Source: a virus. From it: a stretch of DNA of 29,107 bases. Each line of letters begins with the position of its first letter. Positions within the stretch are counted from its first letter, which is position 1. The stretch spans positions 1-29,107 of the IMG/VR virus record IMGVR_UViG_3300030109_004712. One strand, 5' to 3'. The notes below the pieces were generated by a model. It searched no databases. It was not told the origin of the DNA and saw nothing but the letters and a program-made list of their open reading frames with translations. The position numbers and the translations under genes are program-made. Below are positions 1 to 9,956 of the stretch, piece by piece.

Positions 1-3000
1 AAAAGGTAAAAAACTTTGATTATAAAACCCAAGACCATTTTGTATATATTCTATTTGTAAAATAATTTCTTTTTCTTCTTTTGATAATTTGTCAAATTCT
101 GCTTTGTAGAAATTTATAGCGCTTTCGTTTAATGCTTCTTTATTTGCGACTTTCGGATTGTATCTTATGTTTATTGAAGACGGCTTATAATCGTCGGCTT
201 TTGTATTAACATCACTTTGTACCGTTAATAATTCATTTAAAAATTTATTATCTGGATTTTGTATTTTTAAATTTATAAACTTATTATATAATGACATATT
301 ATTATTTCCAAAAGTATCAACAGTATTTATTTGTTCTGACAACAAGCCTTCAAATTCTGAATTTATTATTTGTCCCATTTTAAGAACCTGATAGTCTTTA
401 ATTATTTTTTCTATAACTTCTATGTTCTTTTTACCTACATATTTTTGTGCAAGTTCCATGAACCTTTGAGATTCACCTGTTCTCATAAAATCTGTCGCGT
501 ATGACTTTGTCAATGATAATTGCAACATATTTTCTGCGTGTTTAACCAATGGATTGTTTTTTACACGCACCATATCACTGTCATTTAATGCTGAATTAGG
601 TGCATTTATTTTGTCTATTAAATTTTCTACAAAATAACTATTGTCATTAATGTTTTTTGAAAAATCTATTGCCTGTGTAATACTGTAAAGCTCATTATTT
701 ATATTATCAATAATCTTTAACGTATCGCTAACCTCTTTACTTACAGGCAATTTAGTTTTTTGTTTTGTTTCTAACTCTATAGTAAAAGCATCTTCTTTGT
801 TCTTAAAATAATTTTTAACATCTTCTGTATTGTAAAATTCAGCTATTGTTTTTAAGTCAAAACCCATTCTTAATAAAATAGCAAAATGTGAAGCAGTCTT
901 TTGTGTTATACCTAATCTAAAAGCGTATTGATGTTTAGCATTGTCTAATGCTATATTCAATGCTTGTGCGACAGTAAACCAGGTCATATTGTCATTATCT
1001 TGTATTCTGTCTATAGTTGTTCCTGCAATAGTAATTGGCTGATTAAGTTTTACATTTTCGTGTGCTACAATGTTTAAAGTTTTATTTAATGAAGCAATAG
1101 TACCTATGCTTTTTTTAGCTGGTATGTTATCATTATAGTATTGTGAATCTCCATATGGTGTTAGTTGACTGTATCTTTTAGATTTATTACCTTTCTCTAT
1201 TTCATTAAGTATTTGGTCTACTTCATTTTCAAAATCAATAGCTTTTTCTCTTCGTATTTTGTATTCTTCTGAAGAATAAATTTTGTAAATATTGTCAAGA
1301 ATTTTATTTACTCTTTGTTTTTTTGGTGATAATATTGGTTCTACTCCAACATATTCTGTAAATTCACTTGGATATTGTGTTTGCACATATATTGCGTCTC
1401 CATCTAAATCTGAACCTTTAATTTTTGATATTTCTTTTGGAATTGTAATTATAGACCTTGGACTATTGTTTTTTGATTTGGTGTGAAAATCTTTGACTAT
1501 ATATATTGCATTAGATGGAGGTCCGTGTACAGGTATTCTTGTTCCCAAAAATAAAGTACCTTTTTTCATTTTCATTTTATCTGTTCTATAATAATCTGGC
1601 ACTACAGCTTCACTAACAACGTAATCTCCTTTGCCTTGCTCAGATAGCTTTTCTAATTCAACTGCTAGTTCTGGGTCTTCATTTGTTTCAATCAACTCAT
1701 CTACTGTTACAAAAAATTTTAAATTCCATCCTGCACTTCCTCCTTGTATACCTATAGAGCCAGGACCTTGTAATGCACCAGCGTCATTTGATATTCTATT
1801 GTTGTATATTTTTTTAATTTTATTATATAGTATTGGTAAATGTCTACTGGCTATTTTAGATAACTCTACATTTTCTAAACCAAAACCCTCTTCTGTTATA
1901 TTTCCAACAAGTTCATTTTTTTCTTTTTTAAGTAAATTTAAAATTTGCTGCTTATCTTTGTTATTTAACTTATCATTATTTTTTATAATGTTTGTTGAAT
2001 TATTTTCTAATGTTTCTTCTAGGTCAGCTATAACGTTATCATATATTTCAGACATTAATTGTTTGTTTGATTCTGATATAACCCCAGGCAAAATGTTTGG
2101 TAATATTTGGCTTCCAAATTTTCTTTCCTGTCTTTTTCTATCTAGTTCAACCTGTATGCCTAAACCATTTCCATCAATACCTACCCATCTATAAGTGTCG
2201 GTTCCTTTATCTCCATCAAAGTACAATTCATTTTGTTTTTCATTGATAGTATTTATATTGTCTTCAAGGTTATGTATAAAATCATTATTGTATATTTTGG
2301 CAGAAGATTTAAAAGTAGCTATAACCATATGACTATGGTCTTTATCTATTCCCTGGCTTTCAGCAATCACCTCTTGTCTCGCCCTAATATCTTCTGCTAT
2401 TTTTTTTAATACAGGATTTTTGCCTTCTTCTTCTTCTGTAATTGTTTGTACATTAAATTTTAAATATGTTGGTCTTTTGTATAAATTTTTGTTTTTGTTG
2501 TTTGTTTCAATATTATAATAAACAAACTTATAAACCTCACCAACATCAATTACATCAGCAAATGAATTGTTTATATGCTTGGCCTGTTCTTGTGTAATAT
2601 AACCTACACCGTCGGTGTCCAAAATCTCAGCAGGCGTTCCTATATTTTCTCCTAAATCTTGGTAAACTAATATTTCTGCTGGAGTATCCTTGAACGGTTG
2701 TGTGTGCATAGCGGATGCTCCTTTTGCCCTTTTAATATAGTCTTTTTCATCCTTAAAATATTTGTGTTCTCCAATTAAAGATTCTTGTAAATAAAATTTT
2801 TGTATTATATTGTTTTTTACATAATCTTCAATTTGCTTACGATTGACCCTTTTTACCAATATATCTTTAAATTCATTTTCTTGCACTTCTTCAATTATTT
2901 TAATAACCTGATTATTTACATTTAAATCAATTACTAAGTCTCCGTTTGAATATGTTTTGTTTCCATACAGTTCAACAAATTTGTTATACTCTTTCTCAAG

Positions 3001-6000
3001 TGTCTTTCCCGTAAGTTTTGGCATTAATACATAATAACTTCTTTTACTGTCTGCTAAAGTACCTATACTTTGATAATAATATTTATCAGAATTGGCGTAA
3101 GAAAACAATTCTACAATAAGTTTTTCTGTGCTTGATAAACCGTCATATGATTTTTTCTTTCCTGTAGGTAATGAAAATAACCCACCATTTTGTAACAATT
3201 CTATATCTATTCCTGCGACTATCATTCTATAAACAAAATTAGCGTTAGTGTCATAATCTTGTTTGAATTTATCTGGATTTGCTTCGTACTGTTCTTTTAA
3301 ATTTCTTAATGTTTTATGTAAAGAGCTTTCTTTGTTTAATATAGATACTCTATTATTGTTTACGTCTTGTATGCCTATAACATAATTTTGTAATCTTGAA
3401 TTTTCTAATATTCCTCTGTATACATCTTTAAAGCCACCAATGTGCTGCACCCCAAAAATTTTATTGTAAAATTGATTTTTATTTTCATTTATTATATCAT
3501 GAACATACATCAACCCTTTAGTCCTATAATTTATTTTTTGAGTTTTTATAGTTTCTAAATCTAAGTGTGTTAACTCGTCAATTCCAGCAAATACTTTACG
3601 CATTATTTGTATTGCTTCTTCTGGGCCAATATTATCTTTTAATATGTTTTCTATTTGTTTGTGATAATCTGGGTTGTTTCTTAAGCTGCCGTGTTTTTTC
3701 TTTGCACTTTCAGTAGCAGCGCTTATCCATCTTTTTTCTATTGAGCTTAACATTGCCTTGCCTGTAATTTTTCCTATTTTGTTCTGGTCAAAATTAAAAA
3801 ACTTTTCTATAACTAAGCCTGAGTAGTTTAAAGCAAACCCCTCTAATATAAAATCTACTCTGTTTTTATATTCTTGGCTTTCTTCTAAAAATTTAATAAA
3901 GTCTTGTACTATCTCAACATCAGAATCTCTAAGTATTTCCGCATACTCTGCTGGAGAAGCTGCTCTGTTTGCAAATGATGTTTGTAGAAAAACTTTTCTT
4001 AGTGTGTTTAGCTTAACCAGATTATCTTTTGTGCTTCTGCTTTCTGAGTATGCATTTAATATATCCCTATATTTTTTACTTTCACTCCAGTTTTTATCAT
4101 CGTAATTTATTCCTATATCTTCATCTTCTTCTATTACTGTGTCTTCTAATTCTAAAAATTTATCTAAAGTATCTGTAATTTTCTTTTGCTGAAGTCTTGC
4201 CTTTATATGATTTTGTATAAGTTTTTGTGTTTTTTCATCTACATCAGGCGCTCCTAGCTCTTCATACAGGTCTCTTGTTATGTTTATTAGTTTTACATTG
4301 TCATTGACTTTCTCATTTTTATATTTGTCAATAATTTTTTCTAACTGTGCCTGATACGATATTCTCTTAAATAATTTTCTTTTGTAGTTTATCTTTTTAC
4401 CTTTTTTTGAATTTGTTACATTTGGAACTACAGATTTGTCTGCAAAGTTTGCTAACACATATTCAAAAGCGCTTTCAAGTGTCATGTCTTTTGTTTGGGG
4501 CACAGCAATGGTCAATAACTGTTTTGCTTCTTCTTCAGTTGGAGCACCCTTTTTAGTAGACTTCCACATTTTTTTAATTTCATTTTCAAACTGCTCAACA
4601 TCTTTTTTATTAGGAAGTATAGAGTTAATTCCGTCTTTAGCATATCTTTCTAATGTAAATGCAAACGTTTCTTCTAATATACCCTCTTGTTGTGCTTCCT
4701 TAAGTTCTGTAGCTAATTTATTATCTACTATAAATTTATTAAAGTTGGTAAAAGCAATCAGCATGTCCTTTTCATTTTTAGCATCTTTAATTGCTTTTAT
4801 TACAACGGCTAATTCTGAATCAGTACCTTTGTTGATTTTCTCTTCTAATATATAATATATTTCTCCTGATGTAAGATTTTGTTTTCCAAACTTAAACATT
4901 ACATAATCAGGATAATTTTCCTTTATAGTATTGTAAAGCTCAGTTTTTACTAAAAGCTTATTAAGTGCCTTTATAAATGGTGTGTTTTTGTTTATTTGAT
5001 AATAAGGATGCCCTAATTCATGTATTAGGCCTGTTTGTAGGGCTTCGTTGGTTGTTACTAGTACCACACTACTCATGACTAATGAAGTTTGCTTAAATCC
5101 AAAAGAATCTAAAAACTCATCTTCTACAACTACTATTTTTTTGTTTGGAAATTTTTTGTTTATGTGGTCTCTAAGAGCTACTTTGACGTAATTATATTTA
5201 TCAAGCTTAAATTCTGCTTCACTAAATCCAGAATCTTCTCTATATTTTATTTTATCAAATAGTGTTGAAACTGCTGCTTTTGTTTTGGAAGCTGCGCTGT
5301 ATAGAGTTTTGTATATTACTGAACCAACTGTTTTTAAAAGACTGTCTTTAGAGTCTTCTACTTTAATTTGGTCTTTTTTTTTTACGTCTTCTTTAGACTC
5401 AACCCCTTGCATTTTATTATAAAGTTCATTAAACTGCTGTTCAGTTAAAGTCCTTATAGGCAAGCCTCCTGCCGCATCTGTAGCTATTTCTGAAACTGTA
5501 TAAAAAATACTACCATCTGTCATTTCTTCTACTACTATTCTGTATCCTTTACCTTCGTATTCAAAAGATTCAGTTCTGGTTTTTGCTAAATCAGTTTTTT
5601 TATCATATTTTTTATAATTTGGGTTGCTGTCTTTTCCTTCTATTCTTTCATTATAACCTGAATTTTCTGATTCAATATCATTTCTAATATCTTCAGGTAT
5701 AGGGTTTTCTTTTTGTGTTGTTTCTGCTTGTTCTTGTGTTTCAGTTACATCTTGGAATTCTGCGTCTATAGTTTCTTCCATAGTGGCATCACTATTGTTG
5801 TCATATTTATTTTTGACGTACTGCCTTACATAATCATATAAAGCTTTTGTTTTTCCTTTAATGTCTGATGCTTTTACAGCAGCAACAGCGGCTGCTTGAG
5901 CCTCAGCTAGTGTCATTTTTGATTTGTCAACGGCAGTATTTACTACGCTTCCTACACTAGTCATAATTGACTTTAAATTTTCGCCTTGTTTTTTTGCAAA

Positions 6001-8088
6001 TGCACTATCTTTAAATTTAGTTGCAGCTGCTTTTAATTCTTCTGATATTGTTTTTACTGTTTCTTTTGGTGCTTTAACTGCATCTACAACTTTAGTTGCA
6101 GCATCTTTTACTGCTCCTACTGCTCTTTGTATTATACCAGGTTTTTCTTCTTCTGCTTTTTCCACTTCTTCTTTTGAAAACTTTTCGTATTCTTCTTGTG
6201 ATAAACCTGTAGAAGATTTTTTAGGCACACCCTCCTTAGTTAGCTTCTTTCTTTTTAATTTATATATATTGGCTATTCTTGATTCCGATGTAGCAATATT
6301 TTTTCTTATGGCATTCTCTGCTACTTCTCCAAACTCTTCTTCTATTTGCTCAAGTCTTTCTTGTAAACCTTGTGGGTCATTTTTAAATATTTCATTTGCA
6401 TTTTTTATTGCTTCTTCCTTGCTTTCCTTTAAAACTTCAAGTTGTGTTTTTTGTTCTTCTACATAAAGCTGCTCTCTAAATATTTCAGCCTTTGCATTGT
6501 CCATTAAATTTTCTTCTACATTGTATCTATTGTAAATTTCTTCATATTTTTCAATAGCCTGAATATAAGCGTCATGTGTTTCTTGTGATATTCTGGTGTT
6601 TGATAATTGGTCTGCTAAGAAGGCTCTAGCGTAGTCTCCACTTCCATTATGGTCTATAATTGATTCTGCTAAAGCTTTTTCTGTATACTTCAATTCCCCA
6701 AGCTCGTTTTCTCCGCCTATTATATTATTTGCTTTCTTTTTCTTTTCTCCTAATTGATAGCTTCTTTCTGCTTGAGCATCTATAAAACCACCCTGAGCAC
6801 CCATAACTGCACCTAAAGCAAAAGAACTTACTCTTGTTTCCATCATTTCTGGCGAAGCAAAAAATTCACTATATGACATAAAGTCATCGCCTTGATTTTC
6901 AGCTATAGCTTTTCTTTTAATCCATTCTTGATATACTTCTTGATATTGCTCAAAGCCACCTTCAACTGCCGCAAGCCCTGCTGTGTTAGCTAGTATAGGT
7001 GATATTTTAGCTAAAAAAGATTTTTTGTCTGCTCCGAATTTTGATAAGCCAGCAGTAATTCTACCTAAACCTCCAAAAGCAATTCCAAATTGCACTATGT
7101 CAAATGCCATCCATTTCATATTGTCTAAATAAACGTTTGCCGCTATACTCTCTGCTGCTTTATCTCCTAAGCCTTTTTCTTTTGCTTCTCTCATTGCTTC
7201 TCCTGCAACATATGCCCCTTCTGTTAAGTTACCAATCGTACCTCCCCCAATTAAAGTTGAAGTAAGTTTACCCGCTTTAGTTAATTGAACTCCTTTTGTG
7301 CCCGCATCAAAAGCTAGTTTTCCTAATATACCTGAACCTTTTGTTTTAAATTCATAGCCCTTAAGCCCTTTGCCCAACTTCCCATATTTTCCTGCTGCTC
7401 CTATCAAAAGTCTTCCTCCTAGTCTTGCTCCACCAAAATATGGAGCAACAAAAGATATAGCGTAAGGCAATAACCTTGCAACTTTAGTAGACCAAAATTC
7501 TTCATTTGCTAAATCTGCCCAAGTAACTTCGTCTAAAGATGCGTCTGCATATACTGCATTATTATTTTGTATTTTTTTTCCTGTTTCTCTTAACCAATTA
7601 CCAATACTAGTTTCTACTTTTGCTTCCCATGGTGTAATTAAAGCTGCAAGAAAATCAAAAGAATTTCCCGTACCTTCAACTAAATCACCCCAACCCGCAA
7701 CAAAACTTCTTGATGCGTCTGACCTAAAACCGCCTATTACTGCGTCAGGACTTGCAAATTGCTGGTCCTCTGCTGTGCCTCTTTGCAGCTCCCTTATTGG
7801 CTGTATGTCTCTTTGTTGGATTGCTTGACTTGCTTGCTGTCTAGCCTGTATATCTAGTCTATTATCTTGAGCAGCTCGTACATTTCTTAAATCTCTTAAC
7901 TGACTTAAATTAAATTTTTTTGTTTGTGGTTTTGATAATCCTTGGTCATATTTTTCAATATCGTCTTCAGGCTCTCCTACATCTAATCCAGCAGCTTTAC
8001 GTTCTTGGAAATCTAATACCTTCTTAGCATTGCTAATAGCCTTTGGGTTTCTAAACGCAAGGGTTGAAAATAAATCTATTTTATCCAT
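1..8088 (-). CDS. Giant virion RNA polymerase / metalloprotease polyprotein (3' end outside window)
   Basis: I translated this frame by hand from the ATG at 8088. It stays open for 2696 codons to position 1 with no stop, so the C-terminus lies outside the window. Seen in order: hydrophobic Gly/Ala-rich stretches at about residues 203-234 and 324-347; charged coiled-coil-like helices at about 500-640; alanine-rich amphipathic helices at about 646-760; a zincin signature HELGH at 1023-1027; a basic cluster followed by FGSQ at about 1984-1994; RIPVH at 2184-2188; and GSDLDGD, with aspartates at 2227, 2229 and 2231. The last two match the order and spacing of the catalytic double-psi beta-barrel of cellular RNA polymerase beta' (RAPTLH, then NADFDGD) and of eukaryotic RNA-dependent RNA polymerases (DLDGD). 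crAss-like phages such as phi14:2 package a giant single-chain polymerase of this superfamily, so I infer a virion-ejected early-transcription polymerase. The start overlaps the previous stop (TAATG), implying translational coupling. The polymerase call is strong; the protease and membrane roles are less certain. Confidence 0.85.
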   Translation of the reverse strand, partial: MDKIDLFSTLAFRNPKAISNAKKVLDFQERKAAGLDVGEPEDDIEKYDQGLSKPQTKKFNLSQLRDLRNVRAAQDNRLDIQARQQASQAIQQRDIQPIRELQRGTAEDQQFASPDAVIGGFRSDASRSFVAGWGDLVEGTGNSFDFLAALITPWEAKVETSIGNWLRETGKKIQNNNAVYADASLDEVTWADLANEEFWSTKVARLLPYAISFVAPYFGGARLGGRLLIGAAGKYGKLGKGLKGYEFKTKGSGILGKLAFDAGTKGVQLTKAGKLTSTLIGGGTIGNLTEGAYVAGEAMREAKEKGLGDKAAESIAANVYLDNMKWMAFDIVQFGIAFGGLGRITAGLSKFGADKKSFLAKISPILANTAGLAAVEGGFEQYQEVYQEWIKRKAIAENQGDDFMSYSEFFASPEMMETRVSSFALGAVMGAQGGFIDAQAERSYQLGEKKKKANNIIGGENELGELKYTEKALAESIIDHNGSGDYARAFLADQLSNTRISQETHDAYIQAIEKYEEIYNRYNVEENLMDNAKAEIFREQLYVEEQKTQLEVLKESKEEAIKNANEIFKNDPQGLQERLEQIEEEFGEVAENAIRKNIATSESRIANIYKLKRKKLTKEGVPKKSSTGLSQEEYEKFSKEEVEKAEEEKPGIIQRAVGAVKDAATKVVDAVKAPKETVKTISEELKAAATKFKDSAFAKKQGENLKSIMTSVGSVVNTAVDKSKMTLAEAQAAAVAAVKASDIKGKTKALYDYVRQYVKNKYDNNSDATMEETIDAEFQDVTETQEQAETTQKENPIPEDIRNDIESENSGYNERIEGKDSNPNYKKYDKKTDLAKTRTESFEYEGKGYRIVVEEMTDGSIFYTVSEIATDAAGGLPIRTLTEQQFNELYNKMQGVESKEDVKKKDQIKVEDSKDSLLKTVGSVIYKTLYSAASKTKAAVSTLFDKIKYREDSGFSEAEFKLDKYNYVKVALRDHINKKFPNKKIVVVEDEFLDSFGFKQTSLVMSSVVLVTTNEALQTGLIHELGHPYYQINKNTPFIKALNKLLVKTELYNTIKENYPDYVMFKFGKQNLTSGEIYYILEEKINKGTDSELAVVIKAIKDAKNEKDMLIAFTNFNKFIVDNKLATELKEAQQEGILEETFAFTLERYAKDGINSILPNKKDVEQFENEIKKMWKSTKKGAPTEEEAKQLLTIAVPQTKDMTLESAFEYVLANFADKSVVPNVTNSKKGKKINYKRKLFKRISYQAQLEKIIDKYKNEKVNDNVKLINITRDLYEELGAPDVDEKTQKLIQNHIKARLQQKKITDTLDKFLELEDTVIEEDEDIGINYDDKNWSESKKYRDILNAYSESRSTKDNLVKLNTLRKVFLQTSFANRAASPAEYAEILRDSDVEIVQDFIKFLEESQEYKNRVDFILEGFALNYSGLVIEKFFNFDQNKIGKITGKAMLSSIEKRWISAATESAKKKHGSLRNNPDYHKQIENILKDNIGPEEAIQIMRKVFAGIDELTHLDLETIKTQKINYRTKGLMYVHDIINENKNQFYNKIFGVQHIGGFKDVYRGILENSRLQNYVIGIQDVNNNRVSILNKESSLHKTLRNLKEQYEANPDKFKQDYDTNANFVYRMIVAGIDIELLQNGGLFSLPTGKKKSYDGLSSTEKLIVELFSYANSDKYYYQSIGTLADSKRSYYVLMPKLTGKTLEKEYNKFVELYGNKTYSNGDLVIDLNVNNQVIKIIEEVQENEFKDILVKRVNRKQIEDYVKNNIIQKFYLQESLIGEHKYFKDEKDYIKRAKGASAMHTQPFKDTPAEILVYQDLGENIGTPAEILDTDGVGYITQEQAKHINNSFADVIDVGEVYKFVYYNIETNNKNKNLYKRPTYLKFNVQTITEEEEGKNPVLKKIAEDIRARQEVIAESQGIDKDHSHMVIATFKSSAKIYNNDFIHNLEDNINTINEKQNELYFDGDKGTDTYRWVGIDGNGLGIQVELDRKRQERKFGSQILPNILPGVISESNKQLMSEIYDNVIADLEETLENNSTNIIKNNDKLNNKDKQQILNLLKKEKNELVGNITEEGFGLENVELSKIASRHLPILYNKIKKIYNNRISNDAGALQGPGSIGIQGGSAGWNLKFFVTVDELIETNEDPELAVELEKLSEQGKGDYVVSEAVVPDYYRTDKMKMKKGTLFLGTRIPVHGPPSNAIYIVKDFHTKSKNNSPRSIITIPKEISKIKGSDLDGDAIYVQTQYPSEFTEYVGVEPILSPKKQRVNKILDNIYKIYSSEEYKIRREKAIDFENEVDQILNEIEKGNKSKRYSQLTPYGDSQYYNDNIPAKKSIGTIASLNKTLNIVAHENVKLNQPITIAGTTIDRIQDNDNMTWFTVAQALNIALDNAKHQYAFRLGITQKTASHFAILLRMGFDLKTIAEFYNTEDVKNYFKNKEDAFTIELETKQKTKLPVSKEVSDTLKIIDNINNELYSITQAIDFSKNINDNSYFVENLIDKINAPNSALNDSDMVRVKNNPLVKHAENMLQLSLTKSYATDFMRTGESQRFMELAQKYVGKKNIEVIEKIIKDYQVLKMGQIINSEFEGLLSEQINTVDTFGNNNMSLYNKFINLKIQNPDNKFLNELLTVQSDVNTKADDYKPSSINIRYNPKVANKEALNESAINFYKAEFDKLSKEEKEIILQIEYIQNGLGFYNQSFLPF

Positions 8089-9953
8089 TATCTATTTAAA
8101 TATTTTGACCAAAGTTTTGCTCTTTGTTTAATTATATCAGCTCTATCAGGGTTACTTTCTTGTAACCACCTAAAGAAAGCATTTGTATCACCACTTTTTA
8201 ACATTTCATAATATTCTTTAATTTCAGGATTTTCTGAAGATGCTATTAAACCAAAAGCTTCTATATCTTGTGTCAAATCATCAAATTGTGTTTCTGATTT
8301 TGGGTTTAAATTATCTAAAATTTCTGACAATACCAAAGGTAACATTTTTTGGTTTATACCGATAGACACCATGCTTGTATTTAAATTTTTTCCAAAAACA
8401 TCGTATACTTGGTCAGCGCCGCCTTCCATGCCTCCAGCATATAGTGTTGCTAACTTTTCTTTAGTTTTTATTATAGATTTTTGTTTAACCGCTTCTTTTT
8501 CTCTTAATTGATTATTTCCTGCTAATTGATTTTTTACAGTTGAAAAAGCATCATTAACGTTTTTATCGCTAGCTAAAGTTGCTAGTAAACTTTCTGACAT
8601 TTTTATCTCTTCATAATATACGTCGTCAAATATAATGTCACTTTCTTCATAGGCCGCGACTAATGTTGTAGTAAATTGAATGTTAGAATAATTTTTCTTT
8701 ATTTCTTCCATTTTTGATTTGTTACCCTTAGTCAATAAAAAGGTTTCTTTTTCACCAGTATCTATATTTTCACCAAAAACTTTTTGCGCAATAAACATAC
8801 CTTGATATTCTAAATCATAGGAATCACTTTCAACATCAAAAAAACCTACATCATTATCTTTTATTTCATCACCTCTAAAATTAAATAATCCTACGGCTTG
8901 TTTGTCATTTATTTCTATACTGCCATTCTTTTTTCTTTCAAGCTTTCCATTTTGCCCACCATTTTGATGACCAAGTATTATCAATTCAATGCTAGGTGCA
9001 TTTGTCAAAACTCTGTTGGTTGCGTTGAGCTGTAAGCCATTCTTAACTGGGGGTGGTCTGTTATCGTCATAACCAAAAGCACTGTCCATAGCTATGTCTG
9101 AACCAGATGTGCCTCCTTCATATAAATCCACATAATTTTGACTTGCAGGGTCAGATATTACTGGAGCTCCTTGCAATAGGTTGACTAGCATGGTTCCTGG
9201 TGTTGTTTCTATTTCCATAGTACCAAACATTGGCATTCCTTCATCAAAATTTGTAGCACTTCTATACCAGTTTAATATGTACGCCTCTGGAGTGTTTTCA
9301 GGATTTAAACCAGTATCCCTTCTAAAATTATCCCATACCGCATGCTTGTTATTATTGTAAAAATCTCTAATATCAACTCTTTGATTTACAGGTAATCCGT
9401 CTAAAAATTCAGATTTTGACATTTCACTCATTGTTCCCCTGTATGTAATTCTATCTACTTCACCTCTTTCGTAAGCCTGCAAATTAGCTATATCACTTGG
9501 AAATAAGTATGCATGAGTTTCTCCATCTGCTTTTGCCTGAAACATTTTAGCCAAGTTATCTTGATTTTGACTTAGTCTTGTTACAATTTCGTTGTTATTT
9601 AATTTGTACTGATAATCAGCAACTAATCTATCCAAACCATTTGCTACAGCTCTTTCATATGAACCATACTTTTTAATCATGTCGTTTATTGGAGTCATCA
9701 ACTCTTGTGCGTAGTTTTGAACTGCCTCTTTATCTTGAGGCCTAACCCCTTTGCCTCTAACTACAGATTGCGCTAATTTATTAGCCTCATCTATAACTTG
9801 TTGTTGATTTAATCTATAATTAGTTTCATTACGCATATCCTGCTCTTGTTGAGCAAGAATTCTTTCTGCTATAGCTAATTCTTGTTGTTTAGTTTGTTTT
9901 TTATCAGCACTGCCAAAAAACCCTCTTAATGATGTATAACCTCCAAAATCCAT
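8088..9953 (-). CDS. Putative internal virion (cargo) protein, 621 aa
   Basis: I do not recognise a named family. The protein is soluble-looking, with no signal peptide or membrane segment. The first 140 residues are rich in Gln, Lys and Glu and probably helical (coiled-coil-like), and the rest is mixed. It lies between the lysozyme-domain gene, 3 nt upstream, and the giant polymerase gene, whose ATG overlaps its TAA by one base. In crAss-like phages, genes at this position between the muzzle and the giant polymerase encode proteins carried inside the capsid and ejected. That role is inferred here from position and helical composition only. The start at 9953 is the first Met after the upstream stop and has an A/T-rich leader without a Shine-Dalgarno sequence. 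Confidence 0.75.
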   Translation of the reverse strand: MDFGGYTSLRGFFGSADKKQTKQQELAIAERILAQQEQDMRNETNYRLNQQQVIDEANKLAQSVVRGKGVRPQDKEAVQNYAQELMTPINDMIKKYGSYERAVANGLDRLVADYQYKLNNNEIVTRLSQNQDNLAKMFQAKADGETHAYLFPSDIANLQAYERGEVDRITYRGTMSEMSKSEFLDGLPVNQRVDIRDFYNNNKHAVWDNFRRDTGLNPENTPEAYILNWYRSATNFDEGMPMFGTMEIETTPGTMLVNLLQGAPVISDPASQNYVDLYEGGTSGSDIAMDSAFGYDDNRPPPVKNGLQLNATNRVLTNAPSIELIILGHQNGGQNGKLERKKNGSIEINDKQAVGLFNFRGDEIKDNDVGFFDVESDSYDLEYQGMFIAQKVFGENIDTGEKETFLLTKGNKSKMEEIKKNYSNIQFTTTLVAAYEESDIIFDDVYYEEIKMSESLLATLASDKNVNDAFSTVKNQLAGNNQLREKEAVKQKSIIKTKEKLATLYAGGMEGGADQVYDVFGKNLNTSMVSIGINQKMLPLVLSEILDNLNPKSETQFDDLTQDIEAFGLIASSENPEIKEYYEMLKSGDTNAFFRWLQESNPDRADIIKQRAKLWSKYLNR

Positions 9954-9956
9954 TTA

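Noticed and set aside
1631-6466. Plus-strand ORFs such as 1631-2194, 4436-4855 and 5924-6466
   Set aside because: They lie opposite the giant minus-strand gene, are Ser/Phe/Leu-rich in the way antisense frames of AT-rich genes are, and have no recognisable domain or plausible leader.
1-8088. Possibility that the giant frame is several genes or contains a frameshift
   Set aside because: Codon-by-codon translation from 8088 to 1 gave one uninterrupted frame, with protein-like composition and ordered motifs throughout.
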